A DNA stretch of 64,000 nucleotides from DASRDR01 sp035550795 (GTDB lineage Bacteria > Methylomirabilota > Methylomirabilia > Rokubacteriales > DASRDR01), in assembly GCA_035550795.1 (NCBI GenBank), contig DASZOL010000054.1:13641-77640 (forward strand), in the 5' to 3' direction. The first letter of the stretch is position 1. The number at the start of each line of letters is the position of its first letter. Made by a program: the position numbers and the translations under genes. The notes under the pieces were generated by a model. That model had not been told where the DNA came from. It ran no database searches and saw only the letters and a program-made list of their open reading frames with translations. Positions 32,392 through 41,503 of the stretch are shown piece by piece.

Positions 32392-33927
32392 TCAAACCAC
32401 CAGGGCCTCGGCGGGCCCGGGGACCGACCGCGGGCTCTTGGTCCGTCGCCAGTCCGTGATCGCCTCGGCAAGCCGCCGGACGCCGTCGTCGATTCGCCGC
32501 GCGGGCACCGAGGAGAACGACAGCCGAACCGTACCCTCGCCGCTGCCGTCGAGGAAGAAGCGGGCCCCTGGCGTGAAGCCCACGCCCCGGCGGAGCGCGC
32601 GGGGCAGGAGCGCCGCCGCGTCGCACCCGGCCGGCAGCGTGAGCAGCAGGGAGAAGCCGCCCCGGGGCTCCGTCCAGCTCACACCCTCCGGCATGTGCCG
32701 CCCCAGCGCCTCGATCAACGCCGCGCGCCGGCGGTCGTACTCGCGGCCGATCCGCGCGATGTGGCGGTCCAGCAGGCGCCGCTCGCAGAAGCGGTGGACG
32801 GCCGCCTGGATCAGCGGGCTCGTTCCGAGGTCGGCGAGCTGCTTGGCCGCCAGGAGGCGGGCCACGACGGGCGGGGGGGCCACGAGCCATCCCAGGCGGA
32901 GGCCCGGGAAGAGGACCTTCGAGAAGGTGCCGATGTAGAGGACCAGGCCGTCCCGGTCGAGTGCCCGGAGCGGGAGCGGCCGGCGATCTCCGTAGTAGAG
33001 GCTGCCGTCGAAACCGTCCTCGACGATCGGCACGTGGTGTCGCGCCGCGACATCCAGGACCCGCCGCGCCGCCTCGGGGGTCATCGTCCTGCCCGTCGGG
33101 TTGTGGGCCGTCGGCTGGCAGTAGAAGAGCTTCGGACGGTGCCGCTCCAGCACCTGTCCGAGCGCGCCGGCGGACGGGCCCTCGCGGTCCCAGGGCACCG
33201 GCACCAGCTGGGCTCCCGCCGCCCGGAAGACGTCGATGGCGCGGGGATAGGTGGGCTGCTCCATCGCCACGACGTCGCCCGGATCGACGAACGTCCGCGC
33301 GATCAGGTCGAAGCCCTGCTGGGAGCCGTTGACCACCAGGATCTCCTCGGCGCGTGCCTCGACCCCGAAGCGGAGAAGGTAGGTTGCCAGGTATGCGCGG
33401 AGCGGCGGATACCCGTCACCGCCCGGCTGGTACTGGAGGAGCGTCGCGCCCTCCGCCCGGACGACCTGGTTCAGCACGCGCCGGAACGCGTCGATCGGAA
33501 AGAGCCCGCTGTCGGGCGTCCCCTCCGCGAACGAGACCAGGGGCCGCGTGCCGCCTGGCAGGGCCGACCGGCGCTCGGCGCCCGAGCCCGCGATGTGCGT
33601 GCGCCGCGAGAACAGCCGCGACCAGTCCAGCGGGACGCGCGCCGGAGCCGGAGCCGGCGGCGCCGAGCGGGCCTCGCCCGCCGGCGACGCGGCGACGAAC
33701 GTCCCCTGCCCCACGTGGGCCCGCGCCTGGCCCGACGCCACCAGCTCCTCGTACGCGAGGGCGACGGTCGTGCGGTTGACGCCGAGCGCCTGGGCCAGCT
33801 CGCGGGTCGCCGGCAGCTTGACCCCCGGGGCGAGCCACCCCTCGCGGATCAGCCGCTCGATCTGCCCCTGGATCTGCCGGGCGAGCGGCACGTCGCTCTC
33901 GCGGTCCAGTACGAGGCTGAGCGCCAT
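32392..33927 (-). CDS. MocR/PdxR-family GntR-aminotransferase transcriptional regulator
   Basis: 511 residues from the ATG at 33925-33927 (another ATG at 33936 adds three residues). The N-terminal GntR winged helix (IQGQIERLIREGWLAPGVKLPATRELAQALGVNRTTVALAYEELV, read in parts) is followed by a linker and a full fold-I aminotransferase domain, with the PLP lysine in YIGTFSKVLFPGLRLGW. It is a regulator that senses PLP. Its position immediately before pdxS suggests PdxR-like control of B6 synthesis; the usual divergent arrangement is not seen here, since it points the same way and is probably co-transcribed. Confidence 0.88.
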   Translation of the reverse strand: MALSLVLDRESDVPLARQIQGQIERLIREGWLAPGVKLPATRELAQALGVNRTTVALAYEELVASGQARAHVGQGTFVAASPAGEARSAPPAPAPARVPLDWSRLFSRRTHIAGSGAERRSALPGGTRPLVSFAEGTPDSGLFPIDAFRRVLNQVVRAEGATLLQYQPGGDGYPPLRAYLATYLLRFGVEARAEEILVVNGSQQGFDLIARTFVDPGDVVAMEQPTYPRAIDVFRAAGAQLVPVPWDREGPSAGALGQVLERHRPKLFYCQPTAHNPTGRTMTPEAARRVLDVAARHHVPIVEDGFDGSLYYGDRRPLPLRALDRDGLVLYIGTFSKVLFPGLRLGWLVAPPPVVARLLAAKQLADLGTSPLIQAAVHRFCERRLLDRHIARIGREYDRRRAALIEALGRHMPEGVSWTEPRGGFSLLLTLPAGCDAAALLPRALRRGVGFTPGARFFLDGSGEGTVRLSFSSVPARRIDDGVRRLAEAITDWRRTKSPRSVPGPAEALVV

Positions 33928-34068
33928 ACCCGCCATTTTCGCTACGTTCTGATGATCGTCAACCGCCAATTGGAGACCCTCCGCCCCCGCCATTCGGGCC
34001 GCAGCGCGTGGACTTGACCGTGCCACGGGTCGTATGAAAACCTCAGGACACCGCACCCGGGATGAGCA

Positions 34069-36018
34069 ATGCCCGCCGAAAATGATTCGCTGGAGCGCGG
34101 ACGCAGCGCCCTCGAGCGCCACTCGTGGCGTGAGGCGTTCGAGCGACTGAGTGCCGCGGACGCCTCGCAGGGCCTCTCGGCGGAGGACCTCGAAGGTCTC
34201 GCGACGGCGACTCGATGGCTGGGCCGGGTGGCGGAGTGCATGGTTGTGCGCGAGCGCGCCTACACGGCGCACCTGAAGGCCGGAAACCGTCGTCGCGCCG
34301 GGTTCGTCGCGCTGGAGCTGGCCCGGGACTACTTCGGGAAGCGCAACCCCTCGGTCGGCAGAGCATGGCTGAACCGGGGCGAGCGCCTTCTCGAGGCGGA
34401 GCCCGAGTCGATCGAGCACGGCTACCTTGCGCGGATGCGCGGTGTCATGACCAGCGATCCTGAGGAGGCACTCAAGCACGCACAGCGAACCTTCGACATC
34501 GGCTCCCGGTTGGGCGACCCCGATCTCGTGGCTCTCGGCCTGCACGACCGAGGACGTATCCTCATTGCCAGGGGTCAGGTGGCCGAAGGCATGGCGCTGA
34601 TCGACGAGGCCACACTGCCCGCGGTGTCCGGGGAGCTGGGCCCGTTCGCGACGGCCATCATCTACTGCAACACGGTCGAATCCTGCAGGGAGCTGGCGGA
34701 CTATCGCCGCGCCGGCGAGTGGACCGACGCCGCCACGCGCTGGTGTGAGCGTGAAGGCATCGCCGGGTTCCCGGGGGTGTGCCGCGTGCACCGGGCCGGG
34801 ATCATGCGCCTCCGGGGCGCCTGGGTGGAGGCGGAGCAGGAGGTGCGCCGCGCCTGCGACGAGCTACTGGAGTTCAATCTCTACTACGCGGCCGAGGCAT
34901 TCTACGAGCTGGGAGAGATCCGACTGCGCCTCGGTGATCTCCCAGAGGCCGCCGAGGCGTTCCGACAGGCGCACGAGCTCGGTCGGGAGCCGCAGCCCGG
35001 TCTCGCGCTGCTGCGCCTTGTCGAGGGGAAGGTGGATGCCGCGCTCGCCTCGGTAAGGAGCGCGCTCGCCGAGACGACCGGCGATCGACTCGCACGGGCT
35101 CGGCTCCTGCCCGCTCAGGTGGAGATCGCCGTGGCGGCGGCCGATCACGAGGGCGCGCGAGCGGCGACCGAAGAGCTAGAGTCGATTGCGCGCGTCTACG
35201 GGACGTCATTGCTCGAGGCGAGCGCGGTGTGGGCGCGAGGGGTGGTGCAGCTCGCGGAGGGCGATGGGGCCGCCGCACGGCAGAGCTTGCGCCGGGCGTA
35301 TCGGCTCTGGCAGGAGCTAGAGGCACCATACGAGAGCGCACGCGCCCGGGTGCTCCTGGCGTCGGCGTATCGTATGGAAGGGGACCACGAGGCGGTCACC
35401 CTGGAGCTCACGGCCGCCAGGTCCGTCTTCGAACGTCTGGGAGCCCAGCTGGACCTCCGCCACGTGTCCCAGTTGCTGAGCCGGGAGGCTTCGACCGAAG
35501 GACTCACCCGGCCCGCGGCCCCAATCACCCGCACCTTCATGTTCACCGATATCGTCAACTCCACCAAGCTGGTGGAGGCCATCGGGGACGAGGCCTGGGG
35601 CGAGCTCTCGCAGTGGCACGACCGGACCTTGCGCTCGTTGTTCGCGACGCACAGCGGCCAGGAGATCGATCACGCCGGCGACGGGTTCTTCGTCGCGTTC
35701 GAGGGGCCCGTCCAGGCCATCGCGTGCGCAGTCTCGATCCAGCGGACCCTGGCGGATCACCGCCACACTCACGGATTCTCCCCGCAACTTCGCATCGGGT
35801 TGCACACGGCGACGGTGTCACATGCCGCGGCAGAATACCGTGGCAAAGGCGTGCACGAGGCGGCGCGGATCGCCGCGGTCGCCGAGGCGGGCGAGATCGT
35901 GTCGAGCGAGGACACGGCTGCCGGCGCGGCAACTGGCTTCCCGACGTCGGAGCCCCGGCTCGTCAGCCTGAAAGGCCTCTCGGAGCCCGTTCGGATCGTG
36001 AGGATCCACTGGCAATAG
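34069..36018 (+). CDS. TPR-repeat protein with C-terminal class III nucleotide cyclase domain
   Basis: 649 residues. Residues about 1-470 form a helical TPR-like array (e.g. AAEAFYELGEIRLRLGDLPE and AEAFRQAHELG). Residues about 485-640 are a class III adenylate/guanylate cyclase domain: TFMFTDIVNSTKLVEAIGD holds the first metal Asp, DHAGDGFFVAFEGP the second, and LRIGLHTATVSHAAAEYRGKGVHEAARIA the dimer/transition-state region. These cyclases often act as stand-alone signalling proteins. No neighbouring cNMP receptor is seen except the half domain at 15479. The start at 34069 has a modest ribosome-binding site (GGGATGAG). Confidence 0.85.
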   Translation: MPAENDSLERGRSALERHSWREAFERLSAADASQGLSAEDLEGLATATRWLGRVAECMVVRERAYTAHLKAGNRRRAGFVALELARDYFGKRNPSVGRAWLNRGERLLEAEPESIEHGYLARMRGVMTSDPEEALKHAQRTFDIGSRLGDPDLVALGLHDRGRILIARGQVAEGMALIDEATLPAVSGELGPFATAIIYCNTVESCRELADYRRAGEWTDAATRWCEREGIAGFPGVCRVHRAGIMRLRGAWVEAEQEVRRACDELLEFNLYYAAEAFYELGEIRLRLGDLPEAAEAFRQAHELGREPQPGLALLRLVEGKVDAALASVRSALAETTGDRLARARLLPAQVEIAVAAADHEGARAATEELESIARVYGTSLLEASAVWARGVVQLAEGDGAAARQSLRRAYRLWQELEAPYESARARVLLASAYRMEGDHEAVTLELTAARSVFERLGAQLDLRHVSQLLSREASTEGLTRPAAPITRTFMFTDIVNSTKLVEAIGDEAWGELSQWHDRTLRSLFATHSGQEIDHAGDGFFVAFEGPVQAIACAVSIQRTLADHRHTHGFSPQLRIGLHTATVSHAAAEYRGKGVHEAARIAAVAEAGEIVSSEDTAAGAATGFPTSEPRLVSLKGLSEPVRIVRIHWQ

Positions 36019-36227
36019 ACCGGGCGATCGCAGGATCAGAGGCGCGAACGGCTCTACCTGGACTTCCGACGCCGGGTAAAGGCCCAAGGCACCTCCCGAG
36101 TGAGGACACGGTCCCGGCGCTCCTCTACCCCTACGCCAGCCGGCCGCTCGTTCTTCCAGTGGGATGAGAGCGGAGCACTGGCACGTACTCGTAACCTGTT
36201 CGTCACTCCTGGCCGCAGGATTCGATC

Positions 36228-37286
36228 ATGGCAAAGAGACCGCGGGGCAGCACGGGCACGCCGCTTGAAATCAAGCTCCGTTACTCCCGCGCGGTTCGGG
36301 CGAGGGCTCCACGGCCCGTCCTCACGATCATCCTGACCGTCGCGCTTCTCTTCGCGCCATGCGCCGCCCTTGCGCAGCCGGCCGGAAAGGTCTACCGCAT
36401 CGGGTTTCTCTGGGACAGCCCGACGGTGTTTCCGGATGCGATCGAGGCCTTCCGTCAGGGGCTTCGCGATCTGGGCTACGTCGAGGGTCGAAACCTCACG
36501 ATCGAGTACCGGTGGGCGGAGGGGAAGCCCGAACGGATGCGTGAACTTGCGGAGGAGCTTGTCCGGCTCAAGGTCGACGTGATCATGGCACCCAGTTCCG
36601 TCTACACGGGCGCAGCGATGCAAGCCACCTCGACGATTCCCATCGTCTTCATGAGTCACGCGGACCCGCTCGGCAGCGGCCACGTGAGGAGCCTCGCGCG
36701 GCCAGGCGGCAACGCCACGGGGCTCGCCATCATGATGACCGAGACGAACGTCAAGGGCCTGGAGCTGCTCAAGGAAGCGGTCCCGCGGCTCTCGCGCGTT
36801 GGGGTCGTCTGGGACCCGGCCACGCCGTCACATGGACCGGGCCTGAAAGCGGTCGAGGGTGCCGGCCCATCGCTGGGACTGCGGATTCAATCGGTGCCCG
36901 TGCGCAGCGCGAGCGAGTATGAGAGCGCGTTCTCGACCATGGTCCGGGAGCACGCCGACGGATTTCTCGTCCTTTCAACCCCCCTGTTCATTGCCGGAGC
37001 CAAGCGCCTCGCGGAACTCGCGTTGACCCACAAACTGCCCTCGTTGTTCGGGCCGAAACATCACGTCGTGGCCGGCGGGCTCATGAGCTATTCGCCACAC
37101 CGCGCTGACCTCTACCGTCGTGGCGCCACTCTCGTGGACAAGATCCTCACAGGCGCCAACCCCGCTGACCTGCCCGTGGAGCGAGCGACGACATTCGAGC
37201 TGGTCATCAACATGAAGACCGCCAAGCTACTCGGTCTCACCATCCGACCGTCGGTGCTGGCGCGGGCGGATGAGATCATTCAGTGA
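36228..37286 (+). CDS. ABC transporter substrate-binding protein (ABC_sub_bind family), orphan
   Basis: 352 residues. An N-terminal signal region (VLTIILTVALLFAPCAALAQ, about residues 31-50) is followed by KVYRIGFLWDSP, FRQGLRDLGYVEGRNLTIEYRWAEG and VDVIMAPSSVYTGAAMQAT, the pattern of the ABC_sub_bind (PF04392-type) periplasmic proteins. SYSPHRADLYRRGATLVDKIL is the conserved C-terminal block. No permease or ATPase is adjacent. Such orphan binding proteins are common in this kind of soil genome. Ligand unknown. Confidence 0.9.
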   Translation: MAKRPRGSTGTPLEIKLRYSRAVRARAPRPVLTIILTVALLFAPCAALAQPAGKVYRIGFLWDSPTVFPDAIEAFRQGLRDLGYVEGRNLTIEYRWAEGKPERMRELAEELVRLKVDVIMAPSSVYTGAAMQATSTIPIVFMSHADPLGSGHVRSLARPGGNATGLAIMMTETNVKGLELLKEAVPRLSRVGVVWDPATPSHGPGLKAVEGAGPSLGLRIQSVPVRSASEYESAFSTMVREHADGFLVLSTPLFIAGAKRLAELALTHKLPSLFGPKHHVVAGGLMSYSPHRADLYRRGATLVDKILTGANPADLPVERATTFELVINMKTAKLLGLTIRPSVLARADEIIQ

Positions 37287-37413
37287 CGGAGCGTGCTACT
37301 GCACCGGAAGATGCGTTCCAGAGATTTCCACCGGAATCGGGACACCATCCCCGGGCGCAACGGCAGGAGTGGTGACACACTCGAATCATGGGTCGGAACA
37401 CTAGAGACGGATC

Positions 37414-38106
37414 CTACGCGTCGCGCTCGGACGCCACTCGCTCCGCATCCTCGCGGACGAGCAAGCCGATCAGCTCGCCCGCTGAGGTCGTCACGGGCGC
37501 GTTCGGAAGATCGCGCTTGACCATGAGCTCCGCCATCTTGGCGATGGCGATGTTCGGCCGGAAGGTGCTCGGCCCGGGGCGCATGGCGGCCTCGGCCGTG
37601 AGGTCTTCTTCCCGGCCGAGTTGCTCCGCGCGGAGCAACCCCAGGACGATGCGCTCCGTGTTGACCACGACGCACGCGTCCCACCCCGCCGCTCGAACGC
37701 GGTCCCGGATGTCCTGCAGGGATTCCCCGAGATGGCATGTCGGCACGTCCCGGCGCGCGACCGTCGCCGCGGTCGGCCGGCCGGTGGCCTCGCCTTCGGT
37801 GGGAAGCCCGGCCGCCAACCAGTCCGCCTTCCCTGCCGTGTAGTCGTACACGACGCGGAACCCGAGGCTCTCGAGCCGCCACGCGGCTCGTGGGCTAAGG
37901 TCTCAGGCGGAGTCCCAGCAGTAGAGGATGACCGGGCGCTCGGGATCCAGGCTGGCCCTGACCCCGGCATCGATGCTCCGCAGCGGGAGGTGGATCGCGC
38001 CCGGAAGATGCTGCTCGTCGAACTCTTCCTTGGGCAGCACCTCAACGAGCTGCGCGCCCTCCGCTACGAGCCGCTGCACGTCCTCACGTCTGATCTGGGT
38101 CGGCAT
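37414..38106 (-). CDS. Rhodanese-CBS protein with in-frame TGA, probable selenoprotein
   Basis: Read through the TGA at 37903-37905, this is one 230-residue protein. Residues 1-100 are a rhodanese domain (EDVQRLVAEGAQLVEVLPKE, HLPGAIHLPL, RPVILYC). At the active-site loop comes CWDSA-U68-DLSPRAAWRLESLG, then YDYTAGKADWLAAGLPTEG. Residues about 105-230 are a CBS pair. The frame is open and homologous on both sides of the TGA, so a frameshift is not needed. An 8-bp hairpin with a GUG loop follows 20 nt after the UGA (SECIS-like). C63 sits five residues before U68 in the sulfurtransferase loop. Terminated at TGA, the product would be a dead 67-residue half domain. SelA/B/C/D are not in the window. 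Confidence 0.75.
37872..37890 (-). promoter_or_regulatory. SECIS-like hairpin just downstream of the in-frame UGA
   Basis: On the minus strand CGAGCCGC pairs perfectly with GCGGCUCG across a three-base GUG loop (loop 37880-37882). The apical loop begins 20 nt after the UGA and starts with G, as in bacterial SECIS elements (loop 16-37 nt from UGA, at least one G in the first two loop positions). All bases are also coding. A chance 8-bp stem is possible in such GC-rich DNA, so the placement, rather than the stem alone, is the support. Confidence 0.6.
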
Positions 38107-38301
38107 GCCCTTCCCCCCCCTCACGTCACCCGTATCCCTTCAGCGAACCGCCCCCTGCGCCCGCGCTCGGCCCTGGTCACCACATCCTCACCTCATGAGG
38201 GCTCCGAGCCCTCCCGATCCTGACGCCTCACCCTCAGGGAAAGTGCCATCAACCATCAATCATCGACTGCGTAGCGCCGCGTAGCCCCGCGTGATGCAAG
38301 G

Positions 38302-38360
38302 GTCCGGAGTGGCTCCACACGGGATTCGAACCGGTGCGGGGCAGGCCCCGGTGGCGGGGC
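38302..38360 (-). other. tRNA 3'-half-like fragment with preceding hairpin
   Basis: In the minus direction a GCCCC-(6)-GGGGC hairpin (38345-38360) is followed by GGTTCGAATCCC, a typical T-loop block (38319-38330), and then GTGTGGAGCCA, which could be a 3' acceptor strand with CCA. No complementary 5' acceptor strand, D arm or anticodon arm is found between here and the permease stop at 38396. It is therefore not an intact tRNA; it could be a tRNA remnant or an attachment-site scar. Confidence 0.35.
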
Positions 38361-38395
38361 TTCGGTCGAGGGGGCGAGGAACCGACACCCCGGGC

Positions 38396-39220
38396 CTATC
38401 CCTTCAGCCCGCTCATCACGACCGCCTGCACCACCCACCGCTGGCAGAGGAGGAACACCACCAGGATGGGCAGGATGCTCAGGACGGCCGCGGCGGTGAC
38501 GAGGTTGTACTCGATGAAGTAGATGTTCGTAAAGCTGACGAGGCCCATGGTCACCACCTTCATCGTCGGGGAGTTGATGACGACGAGGGGCCAGAATAGC
38601 TCGTTCCAGGTCCACATGAACTTGACGATCAGGAGCGTGGCCAGGGCGGGTCTGACGGCCGGCAGGATCACCCGCCAGAAGATCCCGAGCTCGCCCGAGC
38701 CGTCGATCCGGGCGGCGTCGATGTAGTCGCTCGGCACCACCTCGATCGACTGCCGCATCAGGAAGACGCCGAAGACGCTCACGAGGTCGGGCGCGAGGAT
38801 CCCGAGGTACGTGTCGAGCAGCCCCAGGCGGCTCACCCAGAGGTAGAGCGGCACCACGACCGACTGGAACGGGACCATCAGGATGCCGACGATGGCGAAG
38901 AACAGGAGGTTCCTTCCCGGGAAGCGGAACTTGGCGAACCCGTAGCCCGCGAGCGACGACACGACCAGGCTCGACACGGCGGAGACCGAGGCGACCAGGG
39001 CGCTGTTGAGCAGGAACCGCCCGAAGGGCTGGCGGGCGAAGACCTCCCGGTAGTTGTCGAGGTTGCCCCACCGGTCCGGCAGGACCTGCAGGGGGACCCG
39101 CTGGATCTCGGGCACGGTCTTGAGCGACGTCACCGCCATCCAGAAGAACGGGAAGAAGACGGTGATGGCGCCGGCGGCGACGAGCGCCGCCGTGAGCCAG
39201 CGCCAGCGATCGCGCCTCAA
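38396..39220 (-). CDS. Carbohydrate ABC transporter permease (MalG/UgpE type)
   Basis: 274 residues from a TTG overlapping the first permease's TGA (TTGA at 39217-39220). Six hydrophobic helices are visible; VVPSDYIDAARIDGSGELGIFWRVILPAVRPA contains the EAA loop that contacts the ATPase. Earlier reading of the frame upstream is a shadow of the other permease. No ATPase is adjacent, so the importer must use a shared MsmK/UgpC-type ATPase elsewhere. Confidence 0.92.
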   Translation of the reverse strand: MRRDRWRWLTAALVAAGAITVFFPFFWMAVTSLKTVPEIQRVPLQVLPDRWGNLDNYREVFARQPFGRFLLNSALVASVSAVSSLVVSSLAGYGFAKFRFPGRNLLFFAIVGILMVPFQSVVVPLYLWVSRLGLLDTYLGILAPDLVSVFGVFLMRQSIEVVPSDYIDAARIDGSGELGIFWRVILPAVRPALATLLIVKFMWTWNELFWPLVVINSPTMKVVTMGLVSFTNIYFIEYNLVTAAAVLSILPILVVFLLCQRWVVQAVVMSGLKG

Positions 39221-40125
39221 TGCTCGACCTCCCGCCGGAAGAGCCGCCACTGGACCAGCGTGACCACCAGGAGGCACGCGAAGACGAAGACGGCCATGAC
39301 CGAGGCGTCCCCGAGCCGGAAGTACTTGAAGGCCGTGTCGTAGAGCAGCATGATCACGGTCTGGCTCGCCCCCGCCGGACCGCCCTGGGTGGTCGCGTAC
39401 ACCTGGTCGAAGACCTTGAAGTTGAAGATCAGCTCCAGGATCGAGACCATGACGAGCTGCGGGTTCAGCAGCGGGAGCGTCACCGACCAGAAGCTCCGCC
39501 AGGGGCCGGCGCCGTCGATGGCGGCCGCCTCGTAGTACTCCCCCGGGATCGCTTGCAGCGCCGCCAGGAAGATCATGGTGTCGAAGCCGAGGCGGACCCA
39601 CACGTTGACCAGCGCCAGGGACGGCAGCACCTGGTCCAGGCCCGAGAGCCACTTGCGCGGCCCGATGCCGACCAGCCCCAGCAGGTGGTTCAGGAAGCCG
39701 TACACCGGCTCGTAGAGCCACTGCCAGACCAGCGCCGCCGCGACCAGCGAGACCGCGAACGGCAGGAAGTACAGGACGGCCCACACGCTGCGCCAGCGGA
39801 CCCGGACGAACCGGTTGAGGCCTAGCGCCACGGCGAGGGCCAGGACGACCGTGGCGGGGGCCGAGAGGAGGAGCAGGGTCACGGTGTTGCGGACGGCCTG
39901 CCAGAAGGTGGGATCGGTCAGCACCCGCTCGTAGAGGCGCACGCCGACGAACTGGCTCGCCCCGCCCGGGCGCGTCCGGTAGAACGAGCCCAGGACGGAT
40001 TCCCCGAGGGGGACGAGGAATACCGCGGAGAAGTAGACCAGGGCGGGCAGGACGAAGAGGAGTCCCGCCCGCCGCTGGCGGTCCATGTAGGTCCGGGGAA
40101 AGACGAGCCGGAGGACGCGGCTCAC
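39217..40125 (-). CDS. Carbohydrate ABC transporter permease (MalF/UgpA type)
   Basis: 302 residues from a GTG. It has an N-terminal helix (AGLLFVLPALVYFSAVFLVP) and five more helices. The coupling loop is IPGEYYEAAAIDGAGPWRSFWSVTLPLLNP, the EAA motif of MalF-type subunits. It lies between the solute-binding protein and the MalG-type permease and is coupled to the latter. Confidence 0.92.
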   Translation of the reverse strand: MSRVLRLVFPRTYMDRQRRAGLLFVLPALVYFSAVFLVPLGESVLGSFYRTRPGGASQFVGVRLYERVLTDPTFWQAVRNTVTLLLLSAPATVVLALAVALGLNRFVRVRWRSVWAVLYFLPFAVSLVAAALVWQWLYEPVYGFLNHLLGLVGIGPRKWLSGLDQVLPSLALVNVWVRLGFDTMIFLAALQAIPGEYYEAAAIDGAGPWRSFWSVTLPLLNPQLVMVSILELIFNFKVFDQVYATTQGGPAGASQTVIMLLYDTAFKYFRLGDASVMAVFVFACLLVVTLVQWRLFRREVEH

Positions 40126-40155
40126 GATCCGGCCCGTCCGCCCGGGCCCGGCCGG

Positions 40156-41412
40156 CTAGTCCTTCAGGATGCGGTCCATCTTCGCCGCGGCCTCGTCGAG
40201 GAGCGGCTTCGGCTGCCCCTTCCCGTAGAGCACGCCGACCACGGCCTCGCCGAAGGCGGTGGCGAGCTCGTTCGACTTCGGGTGGAAGTACGTCGGGGGC
40301 ACCGGCTGGGCCAGCATGTCCTTGGTCGACTGGTAGTCGGGCCGGCCCTTCGCGTACGCCGAGTCGAGGTTCGCGTTGAACACCGGCATGAAGCCGCCCT
40401 GCTGGTGCTGGTCGAGGTCATCCTTGGCGTTCGAGATGAAGCGGATGAACTCCCAGGCCACCTGCTTGTTCGGGCTGTTCTTGTAGACCAGGTTGGTCCA
40501 CGGGAAGAGCGCGCCCGCGCCGGGGCAGGCCTTGGCGCACGGGAGCGCCGCCACCTTGAACTTCACGTCCGGCGCGTTCTTCTGCACCCAGCCGAAGAAC
40601 CAGGACTCCCGGAAGATCACGGCCGCTCGCTTCTGGCCGAACGCATCCTCCGGGTTGCCCAAGGCGAGGCTGGCCACCTTGTCCTTGAGCACCAGGTCGC
40701 CGAAGAACTGGAGGGCGGCCACCATCTCGGGGCTGTTGGCGTAGCCGGTCGCCTTCTCCAGGTCAGGCGAGAGCATCCGGGCGCCGTAGGCGTGGGCGAA
40801 GGGCAGGAACTTGTCGGTGATGCCCACCGGGTGGCCCTTGTGCCGGATCGCGAACCCGACCTGGGTGTCGCCCGACGTCAGCTTCTTCATGGCGGCCAGC
40901 CACGCGTCCAGGGTCTTGGGCGGCTTGTCGGGGTCCAGCCCGGCCTTCTTGAACAGGTCGACGTTCATGTACATCTGCTGGAAGTTCCCGTGCTCGAGCG
41001 GCGTCCCGTACCGGACGTCCTTCCACTTGCCGATCGGCACCATGTACTTCGGGATCGATTCGTCCCAGATCTTCGCCAGGTCCTGGGGCATCGGGTCGCA
41101 AAAGTCGTACTGCCCGCACCACTGGTGGGTCATCCCGTTGAAGAAGTCCGGTGCTCCGCTCTTGCCCATGAGCGCCGCGAGGTACTTGGCCTCGTAGCCC
41201 TGGTACGGGATGGTGACCACCTCGATCTCGTAGCCCGTCTTCTTCGCGAACTCCTTCCCCTTCTCCGTGTACCACTTGTTGAAATCGGGCTGCTGGTCCC
41301 AGTGCGTCCAGTAGACCAGCTTCTTTGTCTGCGCGGGTGCGGACGGGACGGCCACCACCACCGCGCCGACCGCGACCGCCATCGCCAGGCTCAGCCACAT
41401 GCCGCGTCGCAT
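40156..41412 (-). CDS. Extracellular solute-binding protein, family 1 (sugar)
   Basis: 418 residues from the ATG at 41410-41412, which has an AAAGGAG ribosome-binding site at 7 nt and gives a clean signal peptide (MWLSLAMAVAVGAVVVAVPSAPAQ). A longer ATG at 41445 adds a basic leader. The mature protein shows KLVYWTHWDQQPDFNKW, FNGMTHQWCGQYDFCDPMP and the lobe-closing NFQQMYMNVDLFKKAGLDP, typical of family 1 binding proteins for sugars or glycerol phosphates. It heads the importer operon. Confidence 0.93.
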   Translation of the reverse strand: MRRGMWLSLAMAVAVGAVVVAVPSAPAQTKKLVYWTHWDQQPDFNKWYTEKGKEFAKKTGYEIEVVTIPYQGYEAKYLAALMGKSGAPDFFNGMTHQWCGQYDFCDPMPQDLAKIWDESIPKYMVPIGKWKDVRYGTPLEHGNFQQMYMNVDLFKKAGLDPDKPPKTLDAWLAAMKKLTSGDTQVGFAIRHKGHPVGITDKFLPFAHAYGARMLSPDLEKATGYANSPEMVAALQFFGDLVLKDKVASLALGNPEDAFGQKRAAVIFRESWFFGWVQKNAPDVKFKVAALPCAKACPGAGALFPWTNLVYKNSPNKQVAWEFIRFISNAKDDLDQHQQGGFMPVFNANLDSAYAKGRPDYQSTKDMLAQPVPPTYFHPKSNELATAFGEAVVGVLYGKGQPKPLLDEAAAKMDRILKD

Positions 41413-41503
41413 GCTGCGCTCCTTTCGCCTCGAGGGTTTCGTCACCGGGAATGAGCCGGGTCTCTAGTCTCGCACACACTTCAGCACTGGCGGGGCCCCC
41501 ATG

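Noticed and set aside
31135..34017. 960-residue plus-strand ORF across pdxT, pdxS and the MocR gene
   Set aside because: It is a shadow of three clearly real minus-strand genes; composition is low-complexity and no domain is seen.
37414..38124. Two separate genes (short rhodanese and a CBS protein) or a frameshift
   Set aside because: The frame is the same on both sides of the TGA and the sequence is continuous at the protein level; the second part has no good start codon or ribosome-binding site.
38286..38398. Complete tRNA-Sec gene
   Set aside because: There is no TCA anticodon and no 5' acceptor strand complementary to the putative 3' end, so only a tRNA-like fragment is listed.
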